Source: Serratia symbiotica (GTDB lineage: Bacteria; Pseudomonadota; Gammaproteobacteria; Enterobacterales; Enterobacteriaceae). Taken from it: a stretch of DNA of 64,000 nt. Where the stretch lies: contig NZ_CP050855.1 of the NCBI RefSeq assembly GCF_000821185.2, positions 2,914,001-2,978,000 on the forward strand, written 5' to 3'. This document shows, one piece after another, positions 42,854-52,571 of this stretch. Numbering within the stretch: position 1 is the stretch's first letter; each line of letters starts with the position of its first letter. Under the pieces are notes generated by a model. That model did no database searches. It worked only from the letters and a program-made list of their open reading frames with translations, and was not told the origin of the DNA. The position numbers were made by a program, and so were the translations under genes.

Positions 42854-43723
42854 ATGTCTGCCAAACATCCCATCATCGCAGTGACTGGCTCCAGCGGTGC
42901 TGGCACCACCACCACCAGCGTGGCATTCCGTAAAATATTTCAGCAACTCCACCTCCGTGCCGCAGAGTTGGAGGGCGACAGCTTTCACCGCTACACCCGG
43001 CCAGAAATGGACGCAGCGATCCGCAAGGCGAGCGATCTGGGCCGGCATATCAGCTACTTCGGTCCCGAAGCCAACGACTTTGGCCTGCTGCAGCAGAGCT
43101 TTATCGAATATGGCAAAAACGGCACCGGAGACGCACGCAAGTACCTGCACACCTATGACGAAGCCATGCCCTACCATCAGGTACCCGGCACTTTCACACC
43201 CTGGGAGCCACTTCCGGCACCGACCGACGTGCTGTTCTACGAGGGCTTGCACGGCGGCGTGGTCACCGAACACCACAACGTGGCTAAGCACGTCGATCTG
43301 CTGGTCGGCGTAGTGCCGATCGTTAACCTGGAGTGGATACAAAAGCTGATACGCGATACCGGCGATCGCGGCCATTCCCGCGAGGCGGTGATGGATTCGG
43401 TGGTGCGCTCAATGGAAGACTATATCAGCTACATCACGCCGCAGTTCTCACGCACCCATATCAACTTCCAACGTGTACCAACGGTAGATACCTCCAACCC
43501 GTTCGCCGCCAAAGCTATTCCCTCACTGGACGAGAGTTTTGTGGTGATCCACTTCCGCGAGCTGGATCAGATCGATTTCCCCTACCTATTGGCGATGCTG
43601 CAAGGCTCTTTCATCTCGCACATCAACACCCTGGTGGTACCAGGCGGCAAAATGGGACTGGCCATGGAACTGATCATGACACCGCTGGTGCAACGGCTGT
43701 TGGAAGGCAAGAAGATCGAATAA
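42854..43723 (+). CDS. prkB: Phosphoribulokinase-like protein PrkB
   Basis: Uridine kinase/phosphoribulokinase-like P-loop protein. The Walker A region reads GSSGAGTTTTS, and 289 residues start at MSAKHPIIAVTG. EGDSFHRYTRPEMD and FYEGLHGG are family motifs. No Calvin-cycle genes are nearby, so the name reflects similarity only; its true substrate in enterobacteria is unsettled. An ATG 12 bp upstream (MTTIM) is an alternative start. Confidence 0.9.
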   Translation: MSAKHPIIAVTGSSGAGTTTTSVAFRKIFQQLHLRAAELEGDSFHRYTRPEMDAAIRKASDLGRHISYFGPEANDFGLLQQSFIEYGKNGTGDARKYLHTYDEAMPYHQVPGTFTPWEPLPAPTDVLFYEGLHGGVVTEHHNVAKHVDLLVGVVPIVNLEWIQKLIRDTGDRGHSREAVMDSVVRSMEDYISYITPQFSRTHINFQRVPTVDTSNPFAAKAIPSLDESFVVIHFRELDQIDFPYLLAMLQGSFISHINTLVVPGGKMGLAMELIMTPLVQRLLEGKKIE

Positions 43724-43738
43724 CAACCTATCATTATT

Positions 43739-43823
43739 GCAGCCAGTTTGGACATGGACAGCGCGCAACAACCGCAGCGTAAACGCAGTACGTGAGGAGG
43801 GAGCGCTCTGCCCAGGGACAAAA
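43739..43823. repeat. Second copy of the MITE core repeat
   Basis: 85 bp aligning without gaps to the inside of the MITE (32049-32133); about 12 positions differ by hand alignment. Conserved blocks include GCAGCCAGTTTG, GACAGCGCGCAACAACCG and CTGCCCAGGG. The terminal inverted repeats of the other copy are absent here. The remainder of 43724-44218 contains the crp upstream region and no gene; yhfA, which lies between prkB and crp in relatives, is missing. Confidence 0.75.
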
Positions 43824-44218
43824 CCTTAACGCTCACCCACCTACTGTTCACACCACTTGAGAAATTAGGCATTCGCATAAGAACAGGCCACGAAACCTAC
43901 CGCTAATTGTGCTGAAGCGAGACAATACGAGACACCCGTCTTTCTCTGTGCTACAAACAGAGCCACAACAACAAATTGTTCTTGGCGGTGATTTCAGGAG
44001 ATGCTAAAGGAAATATTGGGTTATAGGTAAGTAAACAAAATGTATATTTCGGCTATCCCGGTAAGTTAATATGCAGAGCAACAGCCTATATTTATTATTT
44101 TTGACATGCCTCAAAACCTGCCGATAGCTTTCGCTCACACAGTGGCTACAGGCACTTTGTACAGGGAACTCTGACCCCTGTGACACAAGGCAGTGATAAC
44201 AACAGAGGATAACAACGA

Positions 44219-44851
44219 ATGGTTCTCGGCAAACCGCAAACAGACCCCACTCTCGAATGGTTCCTATCTCATTGCCATACCCACAAATATCCATCGAAGA
44301 GTACGCTAATTCACCAAGGTGAAAAGGCCGAAACACTTTACTACATCGTGAAAGGCTCTGTAGCGGTGCTGATCAAGGATGAAGAGGGTAAAGAGATGAT
44401 CCTGTCCTATCTCAATCAGGGGGACTTCATCGGCGAGCTAGGATTGTTTGAAGAAGGCCAAGAGCGCAGTGCCTGGGTTCGGGCAAAGGTCGCCTGTGAA
44501 GTGGCTGAAATTTCTTATAAGAAATTCCGTCAGTTGATCCAGGTTAACCCAGACATCCTGATGCGCCTGTCCGCCCAGATGGCAAACCGCTTGCAAATCA
44601 CCTCCGAGAAAGTGGGCAACCTCGCCTTCTTGGACGTGACAGGCCGCATTGCGCAAACCCTGCTGAACCTGGCGAAGCAGCCTGATGCCATGACCCACCC
44701 AGACGGTATGCAGATTAAGATCACTCGCCAGGAAATTGGCCAAATTGTCGGTTGCTCACGAGAAACCGTTGGCCGAATTCTGAAAATGCTTGAAGACCAA
44801 AACCTGATTTCCGCTCACGGCAAAACCATTGTCGTCTACGGCACGCGTTAA
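44219..44851 (+). CDS. crp: cAMP receptor protein Crp
   Basis: Global regulator of carbon source use. 210 residues, nearly identical to E. coli Crp: cAMP domain with [19 protein letters not shown]-helix and recognition helix [15 protein letters not shown] visible difference is Asn at position 122 in [14 protein letters not shown] (Arg in E. coli), next to the cAMP-binding Arg123, which is kept together with Thr127 and Ser128. An IS4-family element begins 28 bp after the stop. Confidence 0.98.
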   Translation: MVLGKPQTDPTLEWFLSHCHTHKYPSKSTLIHQGEKAETLYYIVKGSVAVLIKDEEGKEMILSYLNQGDFIGELGLFEEGQERSAWVRAKVACEVAEISYKKFRQLIQVNPDILMRLSAQMANRLQITSEKVGNLAFLDVTGRIAQTLLNLAKQPDAMTHPDGMQIKITRQEIGQIVGCSRETVGRILKMLEDQNLISAHGKTIVVYGTR

Positions 44852-44887
44852 CCACCGAAGAAACGGCGCAGCAAAGCGTAATGCTTG

Positions 44888-46246
44888 TCAGTTAAGCTTT
44901 TGAGGACGCCGCAACGGGTAACGTTGCGGCTTCTTTTTTACCGCTCTTGGATAATGTCTTTGCCGTCGGGCTGGCAGGACGAAGCTTTCAGCCATCGCCA
45001 GGATTTCATTCATCACTTTCGGCACCTTTCCCGGAGCCACCGCTGGCAGTATGCTCAGTTGCGCTGTTAGATACAGTGCAGCCTGTTTAAACCCTATCTG
45101 GTAAGGCTCCACGTTTTTCAGGCTGTAAGCCATCTGTGCCATCATGAACCTCAGCAGGTTATAAGCCAGCACTACACCCCAGAGTTCCTGTCTTATTAGC
45201 TCTGGCTTTCTGCTTCTCAGCGTCAGTTCATTTTGCAACAGATGCTGTTTCATTTCTCTGAAGCCCTGCTCGATTTCCCAACGCTGCCCGTAAAGGTCAA
45301 CGATATCAGCTTTAGGGTAACGTAACGGATCGCACATTGACGTCAGGATCTGTATTGTTTTTCCGTTGATTTCTTTACTTATCAACCTCGCCGTCAGTGT
45401 TTGAGGCGCATCTTTCCATTTCTTACGGGCCTGAGGGGGTAAGCTGAGTTCGACCAGTTCATGTCCTGCACCCAGCTTCTCGCGCACCTGATACTGCGCG
45501 CCTTTGCGCAGTGGGATCATCCAGTGTTTTTCTGTTCCTGATGACCACCAGTGGTGAAGCAACCCGAGTGCATAGAAGCCTTTATCCAGTATCGTCAGTG
45601 AGTGGTCCTGCGTCTGCCCGGCCAATTGAGCGGCAAGGTCAACTTCGCTGGTTTCTGACACGCTGCCAAAGCTCACACCGGATAACAGATGACTGGTCAC
45701 TTCCATCTGACAGACCATACGCAGCTGTGGCCAGTCGGACTGGGCATACTCATTAGCTGTTCGTCCAAAAGCAGCATCATTTTCCGGCGTGTCCGGTGTT
45801 CTCCACAGAGTGCCGTCTACAGCCATCAATGTCAGACCGTTCCAGTGGGATAACGGTGTTTTCTCGAACCAGAGTTGGCGTGTTTTCTCGAAAACCAGTC
45901 TAACCACATCTTCCCCGAGCCGCTGACGGGCTTGTACCACGGCGCTGGGTGCGACAAAAGGACGCTTACCCGGCAGCATAATATCGAGATGTGAAACCAA
46001 CTGATTCATGGAAAATGAGCGGAACAAGGACATACCGGCGACAGCCCAGACCATCATCTCCATGGGGAGACGGCGCTTGCGAAGCGTCACGACCCCGGTA
46101 TCAGCCAGGCACTCATCGATAAGCTCAGGTGAGAGCAAATCAGACAGTGCAGCAAACTCTTTAGGAGAGAATTTAAGAACGGCATCAAGCGCCTGACTCA
46201 GTAACATAAAAAAATCCGTAATCTCAGGGAGATTACGGATTTTCAC
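44888..46246 (-). CDS. IS4-family transposase
   Basis: Full-length DDE transposase of the IS4 (InsG-like) group. 452 residues from the first ATG; the ATG at 46207 (MLLSQALDAV, 439 residues) is nearer the E. coli InsG length. TLRKRRLPMEMMVWAVAGMS, the first catalytic Asp in LMAVDGTLWRTPDTPENDAA, the second in TILDKGFYALG, and the YREK region YGQRWEIEQGFREMKQ with the catalytic Glu are all intact. It may still be active. Confidence 0.93.
   Translation of the reverse strand: MKIRNLPEITDFFMLLSQALDAVLKFSPKEFAALSDLLSPELIDECLADTGVVTLRKRRLPMEMMVWAVAGMSLFRSFSMNQLVSHLDIMLPGKRPFVAPSAVVQARQRLGEDVVRLVFEKTRQLWFEKTPLSHWNGLTLMAVDGTLWRTPDTPENDAAFGRTANEYAQSDWPQLRMVCQMEVTSHLLSGVSFGSVSETSEVDLAAQLAGQTQDHSLTILDKGFYALGLLHHWWSSGTEKHWMIPLRKGAQYQVREKLGAGHELVELSLPPQARKKWKDAPQTLTARLISKEINGKTIQILTSMCDPLRYPKADIVDLYGQRWEIEQGFREMKQHLLQNELTLRSRKPELIRQELWGVVLAYNLLRFMMAQMAYSLKNVEPYQIGFKQAALYLTAQLSILPAVAPGKVPKVMNEILAMAESFVLPARRQRHYPRAVKKKPQRYPLRRPQKLN
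44908..44939 (+). terminator. Terminator hairpin inside the IS4 left end, downstream of crp
   Basis: Perfect 9-bp stem GCCGCAACG/CGTTGCGGC followed on the plus strand by TTCTTTTTTA. It reads in the crp direction 57 bp past the crp stop, so the inserted element gives crp a terminator. It overlaps the end of the transposase gene on the other strand. Confidence 0.75.
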
Positions 46247-46357
46247 ACAGAGGTAGGATCGTTCAAGTGATCCTTAACTGATCGGCATTACGCAGCAAAG
46301 CGTCGTTTTTTATCCGTCGCATCTATATAAATAGACGCAGTACCCCAATGATCACAA

Positions 46358-47374
<1,017 letters not shown>

Positions 47375-47441
47375 TTATTCAGCGTAACCATGCTGAATAA
47401 GTAAAAAAATATGCATAAAAACCAATAAAGAGCAAGGAAAA

Positions 47442-48017
47442 TTAGCTTTTAAGGAAATTATCCAGCAGTTGGTGACCCTGTTCGCTGAGGATGCTCTCTG
47501 GGTGGAACTGCACGCCTTCCAACGCCAACTGGCGGTGGCGGATGCCCATAATTTCATCGCGCTCGCCGTTGCGTTCGCTCCAGGCAGTCACCTCAAAGCA
47601 CTCCGGCAGTGTCTCGGCTTTCAGCACCAGCGAATGGTAACGGGTAACGGTCAGCGGGAGGTTCAAGCCGCGAAATACCCCGCATTCAAGATGATGGATC
47701 AGCGAAGTTTTTCCATGCATCACCTTGCGGGCGCGCACCACTTCAGCACCAAATGCCTGCCCCAGCGCCTGATGCCCCAAACAAACACCCAGGATCGGTA
47801 ATTTACCAGCAAAATGACGGATGGCGGCCAGCGAGATGCCCGCTTCATTCGGGGTACAAGGGCCGGGGGAGATCACTAAATGCTGCGGCACCAGCCGTTC
47901 AATATCGGCCAATTGCAGCTCATCGTTACGCTTTACCAGCACCTCAGCACCTAATTCGCAGAAATACTGATAAAGGTTGTAGGTAAAGGAGTCGTAATTA
48001 TCGATTAACAGTAGCAT
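47442..48017 (-). CDS. pabA: Aminodeoxychorismate synthase glutamine amidotransferase PabA
   Basis: Supplies ammonia from glutamine to PabB in 4-aminobenzoate (folate) synthesis. 191 residues with the class I amidotransferase triad: Cys79 in [10 protein letters not shown], His172 and Glu174 in [18 protein letters not shown] at the N-terminus separates it from most other amidotransferases. TrpG-type anthranilate synthase subunits are similar, but the position after argD points to pabA. Intact, 88 bp before the broken argD. Confidence 0.93.
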   Translation of the reverse strand: MLLLIDNYDSFTYNLYQYFCELGAEVLVKRNDELQLADIERLVPQHLVISPGPCTPNEAGISLAAIRHFAGKLPILGVCLGHQALGQAFGAEVVRARKVMHGKTSLIHHLECGVFRGLNLPLTVTRYHSLVLKAETLPECFEVTAWSERNGERDEIMGIRHRQLALEGVQFHPESILSEQGHQLLDNFLKS

Positions 48018-48093
48018 AGTGGTAGATCCAGCAGAAAAAAGCGCTGCGCCAGTTTACTGGTTTAACCTACCGCTGCCGATCGATAATTTCAGC

Positions 48094-49611
48094 CTACTTT
48101 CTCCGGCCGCCCCTGACGGAGTCCCACACACCGCGCAAAATCTGGCGGCCGAGATCGCGCGCCATGCTCTTGGCGGTAGTCTGCACGATGCCATCACGCT
48201 TGCCGCCACGCGGGCCGGTAGAGCCGAACAGGAACTCGTTTACACCCCCCAGCAGACCGCCACTCCCCGCCGGTGCAGGCTGTTCCTGTTGGATTGGCTG
48301 CTGCGTACCATGGGCGACGAAGCCTTCTGACGACAGCTTTTCATAGGCAGACTCGCGATCGACCCTGTCTTCATAACGGCCATACAACGGTGATTTATTG
48401 ATCGCGCTATTCAGTCCGTCCGCACCTAACATGCCCATCTTGGAGCACGGCGCGATCACCATCGCCCGTTCCACAACATGAGGCCGCCCTTTCTCATCCA
48501 GAAACGACACCAACGCTTCACCTACCCCCAATTCGGTGATCGCCGTCTCGGCGTTGAAAGCCGGGTTCGCACGCATCGTCTGCGCTGCCGCTTTCACTGC
48601 CTTTTGATCGCGCGGGGTAAAGGCGCGCAATGCGTGCTGCACACGGTTGCCCAGTTGCCCTAGCACGCTATCCGGGATATCCAGCGGGTTCTGAGTAACA
48701 AAGTAGATGCCCACGCCTTTGGAACGGATCAAGCGCACGACCTGTTCAATTTTGGCCAGTAGCGCTGGTGGTGCATCGTTGAACAGTAGGTGCGCCTCGT
48801 CGAAAAAGAACACTAGCTTCGGCTGCACCGGATCACCTACCTCCGGCAGACGTTCGAACAGCTCAGCCAGCAACCAGAGCAGGAACACCGAATACAACTT
48901 CGGCTGATTGATCAGCTTGTCTGCCGCCAGCAAGTTGATGACACCATGACCATCGGCGTCAGTTCTCATCAGATCATTGATATCCAACATCGGTTCACCG
49001 AAAAACCGATTGGCACCCTGTTCCTCCAGCGTCAGCAGCCCGCGCTGAATGGCACCGATCGAGGCCGCCGATATATTACCGTACTGGGTCTGGAACTGCT
49101 TGGCATGGTCGCCGACATATTGCACCATGGCACGCAGATCTTTCATATCCAGTAACAGCAACGCGTTATCATTGGCGATTTTAAACACGAGTTGCAATAC
49201 GCCGTTTTGCACTTCATTCAAGTCCAGCAGGCGGCCTAGCAGCAATGGCCCAAAATCGGACAGGGTGGCGCGGATCGGGTGGCCTTTCTCGCCGTAGATG
49301 TCCCAGGGGATGATGGTGCAGGCTTGCGGTTGCCAATCAGTGACGCCGATCGCCGCCAGCCGCGCCAACAGTTTTTCGGACGGCACACCCTCAGCACCAA
49401 TACCGGAAAGATCGCCTTTCACGTCCGATAGGAATACCGGCACACCGATACGCGAAAACTGCTCAGCCATTCTTTGCAGCGTCACCGTTTTGCCGGTGCC
49501 GGTCGCCCCGGTGATCAAACCATGCCGATTGGCCAAGGCTGGTAGGATCACCAGATCCTGCATCGGTTTTCCATCTTTCATCGCTTTGGCAATAATTCGT
49601 GCTTCACTCAT
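48094..49611 (-). CDS. yjgR: HerA-like ATPase of the YjgR/DUF853 family
   Basis: Predicted P-loop ATPase of 505 residues. Walker [21 protein letters not shown] near residue 30, Walker [13 protein letters not shown], and [20 protein letters not shown] are DUF853/YjgR features. HerA-type proteins pump DNA, but the function of YjgR is unknown; no NurA-like nuclease is nearby. [13 protein letters not shown] is the chosen start; 21 upstream codons are open but not family-like. In E. coli fic and yhfG occupy this place. Confidence 0.88.
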   Translation of the reverse strand: MSEARIIAKAMKDGKPMQDLVILPALANRHGLITGATGTGKTVTLQRMAEQFSRIGVPVFLSDVKGDLSGIGAEGVPSEKLLARLAAIGVTDWQPQACTIIPWDIYGEKGHPIRATLSDFGPLLLGRLLDLNEVQNGVLQLVFKIANDNALLLLDMKDLRAMVQYVGDHAKQFQTQYGNISAASIGAIQRGLLTLEEQGANRFFGEPMLDINDLMRTDADGHGVINLLAADKLINQPKLYSVFLLWLLAELFERLPEVGDPVQPKLVFFFDEAHLLFNDAPPALLAKIEQVVRLIRSKGVGIYFVTQNPLDIPDSVLGQLGNRVQHALRAFTPRDQKAVKAAAQTMRANPAFNAETAITELGVGEALVSFLDEKGRPHVVERAMVIAPCSKMGMLGADGLNSAINKSPLYGRYEDRVDRESAYEKLSSEGFVAHGTQQPIQQEQPAPAGSGGLLGGVNEFLFGSTGPRGGKRDGIVQTTAKSMARDLGRQILRGVWDSVRGGRRK

Positions 49612-49815
49612 TTTCTTTTCCTTTGACGTGGCGCGAAAAACGCTTACTGATGTCAATAAAACTATAAGCGCCACATAGCCCCGTCAAGGACAACAAAAAG
49701 GGGATCGCCAAAAGGCAACCGATCGTACAGGGGATATATTACAAATAGTGGAAGAAAAGACAGGCAAGGGGACAGAAACGACAACGGCCGACCCCGGCGG
49801 GATCGGCCGGAAGAC

Positions 49816-50385
49816 TTATGGCACCACTTTGGCTGACAGAATGAGCACCGGTTTGGTCGGTACATTCTGGTGCGGGCCGACATTGCCGGTCGGTACTTGA
49901 GAAATTTTGTCTACCACGTCCATACCCTTCACCACTTTGCCGAACACCGCGTAACCGAAGTCACGCTGGCCGTGATCCAGAAAGGCGTTGTGCGCCACGT
50001 TCAGGAAAAACTGGCTGGTGGCACTGTCTTTGTCGGCGGTGCGCGCCATCGAGATAGTACCACGCAGGTTGCGCAAGCCATTATCAGCTTCATTCTTGAT
50101 CGGTGCATGGGTGGATTTTTGCTGCATATCAGCCGTAAAACCACCGCCTTGAACCATAAAACCTGGGATCACGCGGTGGAAAATGGTGTTGTTGTAGTAG
50201 CCGCTATTCACGTAGTCGACGAAATTTTTGGTAGAAACCGGTGCCTTTTGGCTGTCGAGCGCTAATTCGATATTCCCTACCGAGGTAGTCAGCACAACAT
50301 GGGTTTCATTGGCGGCGAATGCGCTTGGTGCCATTGTTGCTAGGGAACACAACGCAACGCAGGCGACTAAAGTACGTTTGAGCAT
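49816..50385 (-). CDS. ppiA: Periplasmic cyclophilin-type peptidyl-prolyl isomerase PpiA
   Basis: Cyclophilin acting on proline peptide bonds in the periplasm. Start at [20 protein letters not shown] gives a signal peptide cleaved after SAFA and 189 residues. Active-site motifs [15 protein letters not shown] and [12 protein letters not shown] are present. A 26-codon upstream extension is open but unlikely to be used. Transcribed away from tsgA. Confidence 0.95.
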   Translation of the reverse strand: MLKRTLVACVALCSLATMAPSAFAANETHVVLTTSVGNIELALDSQKAPVSTKNFVDYVNSGYYNNTIFHRVIPGFMVQGGGFTADMQQKSTHAPIKNEADNGLRNLRGTISMARTADKDSATSQFFLNVAHNAFLDHGQRDFGYAVFGKVVKGMDVVDKISQVPTGNVGPHQNVPTKPVLILSAKVVP

Positions 50386-50589
50386 GGGCAGATCCTTCTC
50401 TGAGAGACAAACAGCGGAAAAGCGCTGTGATTCTAAAGAGCGGTACCAGCAAGTACCCGCCATTTATCTATATTTACACAATGGTAGAATATAGCACCGA
50501 CAAACTCGGACTTGCGGTCAACATATGATCGCCAGTCACTTTTTCACCAACAGCATCACAAACTGCTGGAGAAATGAGCCGATACCAAA

Positions 50590-50738
50590 TATACCCTAAC
50601 TAATTCGAGTTGCAGGAAGGCGGCAAACGCTGAGCGGCAGGCTTAACCTCAGGGATGGGGAGCATTAATCCCCCCCGGCACTTATACCAGAGGAACGAGG
50701 AAAGCTAACGCACAGGCAACTTGAAGTATGGCGGGTAC
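50590..50738. repeat. ERIC-like element, diverged copy
   Basis: About 149 bp bounded by TATACCCTAACTAATTCGAG and GCAACTTGAAGTATGGCGGG, an imperfect terminal inverted repeat. Internal blocks CCTCAGGGATGGGGAGCATT and GAGGAAAGCTAACGCACAGG are shared with the better copy at 51028-51227. The ERIC central core is eroded. Confidence 0.7.
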
Positions 50739-51027
50739 AGTCAACGGGAATTAATCTATCATAAACACCCTGCTGGTAAATAAAAAACGATCATTAGACG
50801 ACACGAGCTAGCAACAGGCCATGCCTTTACAGCCCCCATCAGCCGCGATCCGCGCCGAAGGACGCAAAGATCATAAGATATTTCATTACACCTCGTTGAT
50901 TGTATCAAAAAATCGACAGCCATCATAAAAACTCCGGTCCTCTGTGCTAGGATCTGCCCTCTGGTGGCCCTGTTCAGGACTTTCTTCTGTTTTACCAGGA
51001 AAAACCAGCGGCCTTTTACCCGTATTT

Positions 51028-51227
51028 ATACCCTAAATAATTCAAGTTGCAGGAAGGCAGCAACGCAGCGACAAATCGGTCAGGAACCGATTTGAATAGT
51101 GCTTGCGCTGGGCCGCAGGCTGAACCTCAGGGATGAGGTGCATTAATCCCCAGGAGCTTAGATCAGTAAGTGACTGGGGTGAGCGAGGAAAGCTCACGCA
51201 CAGGCAACTTGAAGTATGACGGGTATA
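51028..51227. repeat. ERIC element upstream of tsgA
   Basis: 200 bp with terminal inverted repeats TATACCCTAAATAATTCAAG and (inverted) TATACCCGTCATACTTCAAG. It holds the canonical ERIC core AATCCCCAGGAGCTTAGATC followed by AGTAAGTGACTGGGGTGAGC. Its right end is 32 bp before the tsgA start, so it forms part of the tsgA 5' leader. The DNA between the two ERIC copies (50739-51027) shows no gene. Confidence 0.88.
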
Positions 51228-51259
51228 AAACCTCTAACAGACATAATCAGGTCTATACA

Positions 51260-52444
51260 ATGAATGACAGCAACCGCATACGGCTCCTTTGGATCAGCTT
51301 CCTTTCATACGCACTGACAGGTGCTTTAGTGATCGTCACAGGGATGGTGATGGGAAACATTGCAGAGTACTTTAACCTGCCGGTTTCCAGCATGAGTAAT
51401 ACCTTTACTTTCCTCAACGCCGGTATTTTGATGGCGATTTTCCTCAATGCCTGGCTGATGGAAATCATCCCACTAAAGCGTCAGTTGCTCTTCGGTTTTG
51501 TCCTGATGGTACTGGCAGTGGCCGGACTGATGGTCAGCAAAAGCCTGGCCCTATTCTCCCTGTGTATGTTTATCCTCGGAGTGGTCAGCGGCATCACTAT
51601 GTCGATAGGGACTTTCCTGATCACCCATATGTATACTGGCCGCCAGCGCGGTTCACGTTTGTTGTTCACCGATTCTTTCTTCAGCATGGCTGGCATGTTC
51701 TTCCCGATCGTTGCCGCTATGCTGCTGGCTCGTCACATCGGCTGGTATTGGGTTTACGCCTGTATCGGGCTGCTGTACCTCGGCATCTTCGTGCTGACAC
51801 TGTGCACCGAGTTCCCAGTGCTGGGTAAAAAAGATGCCGACACCCAGCAACCTATCGCCAAGGAAAAATGGGGTATTGGGGTATTGTTCCTGTCGGTCGC
51901 CGCGTTGTGCTACATCCTTGGTCAACTGGGCTTTATTCAGTGGGTGCCGGAATACGCCACCAAATCGTTCGGCATGGATATCAACCAGGCCGGCAAGCTG
52001 GTGAGCGATTTCTGGACCTCTTATATGATCGGCATGTGGGTATTTAGCTATGTACTGCGCTTTTTCGATTTGCAGCGTATCGTCACCGTGCTGGCCTCAC
52101 TGTCAACCCTCGCGATGTATCTGTTCGTTAATACCGATAACCCTCAGTATTTGGGTTACTACATGATGGCTCTGGGCTTCGTTTCCAGCGCAATCTACAC
52201 CACGTTGATCACCCTGGGTTCACTACAGACCAAGGTTTCCTCACCGAAGCTGGTCAACTTCATCCTGACCTGCGGCACCGTCGGTACCATGTTGACCTTC
52301 GTGGTCACCGGCCCCATTGTGGCGAAAGGTGGTGCGCACGCGGCGCTGACCACCGCCACCGGCCTGTACGCGGCGGTGGTGGTGATGTGTGTACTGCTCG
52401 GTTTTGTGACCAAGCATCGCCGTCACAGCCACGTCACGCATTAA
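51260..52444 (+). CDS. tsgA: Major facilitator superfamily protein TsgA
   Basis: Twelve-segment MFS membrane protein related to sugar/fucose permeases; in Salmonella the gene was found through growth on tellurite/selenite and its substrate is unknown. 394 residues from [20 protein letters not shown]; 30 upstream codons are open only because they run through the ERIC element. Hydrophobic segments are continuous to the end. In E. coli nirB follows; here the siderophore locus follows in the opposite direction. Confidence 0.92.
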   Translation: MNDSNRIRLLWISFLSYALTGALVIVTGMVMGNIAEYFNLPVSSMSNTFTFLNAGILMAIFLNAWLMEIIPLKRQLLFGFVLMVLAVAGLMVSKSLALFSLCMFILGVVSGITMSIGTFLITHMYTGRQRGSRLLFTDSFFSMAGMFFPIVAAMLLARHIGWYWVYACIGLLYLGIFVLTLCTEFPVLGKKDADTQQPIAKEKWGIGVLFLSVAALCYILGQLGFIQWVPEYATKSFGMDINQAGKLVSDFWTSYMIGMWVFSYVLRFFDLQRIVTVLASLSTLAMYLFVNTDNPQYLGYYMMALGFVSSAIYTTLITLGSLQTKVSSPKLVNFILTCGTVGTMLTFVVTGPIVAKGGAHAALTTATGLYAAVVVMCVLLGFVTKHRRHSHVTH

Positions 52445-52470
52445 TCGGTAGTGTCAGAGATAACAAGGCG

Positions 52471-52541
52471 TATTGCTTGTCAAAAACGCTTTTAACAATA
52501 CCGCAACGGATAACGTTGCGGCATTCTTTTTTATTGCTCTT
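52471..52541 (+). mobile_element. Relic of an IS4-family left end carrying a terminator hairpin
   Basis: Aligns with the first 70 bp of the complete IS4 element (44879 on): TATTGCTTGTCA against TAATGCTTGTCA, then GCTTTT, CCGCAACGGATAACGTTGCG and TTCTTTTTTATTGCTCTTGG. The hairpin CCGCAACG/CGTTGCGG (52501-52521) with its T-run reads in the tsgA direction and lies about 60 bp past the tsgA stop. The transposase gene is absent. Confidence 0.65.
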
Positions 52542-52553
52542 GGGGGCAAACGT

Positions 52554-52571
52554 TGCGGATAGGCTCTTAAT
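52554..52571. repeat. Single end of the MITE family
   Basis: GCGGATAGGCTCTTAATC repeats the right end of the MITE at 32154-32170 (GGGATAGGCTCTTAATT) including the TTA. No left partner is found, so this is a leftover end, directly next to the IS4 relic and overlapping the last codons of ybtX. Confidence 0.45.

Larger units (their letters stand above)
44879..46290 (-). mobile_element. Complete IS4-family insertion sequence with 12-bp target duplication
   Basis: 1412 bp. The left end reads TAATGCTTGTCAGTTAAG and the right end, read inward, TAATGCCGATCAGTTAAG, resembling the ends of E. coli IS4. The 12-mer CGCAGCAAAGCG flanks it on both sides (44867-44878 and 46291-46302), in the 10-13 bp range known for IS4. 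It carries one full transposase gene. Insertion lies between crp and the argD remnant, in the place where yhfK is found in relatives. Confidence 0.92.

Noticed and set aside
44577..44592. Asn122 in Crp as a loss of cAMP binding
   Set aside because: The contact residue Arg123 and Thr127-Ser128 are kept and the whole protein is otherwise nearly identical to E. coli Crp, so function is expected.
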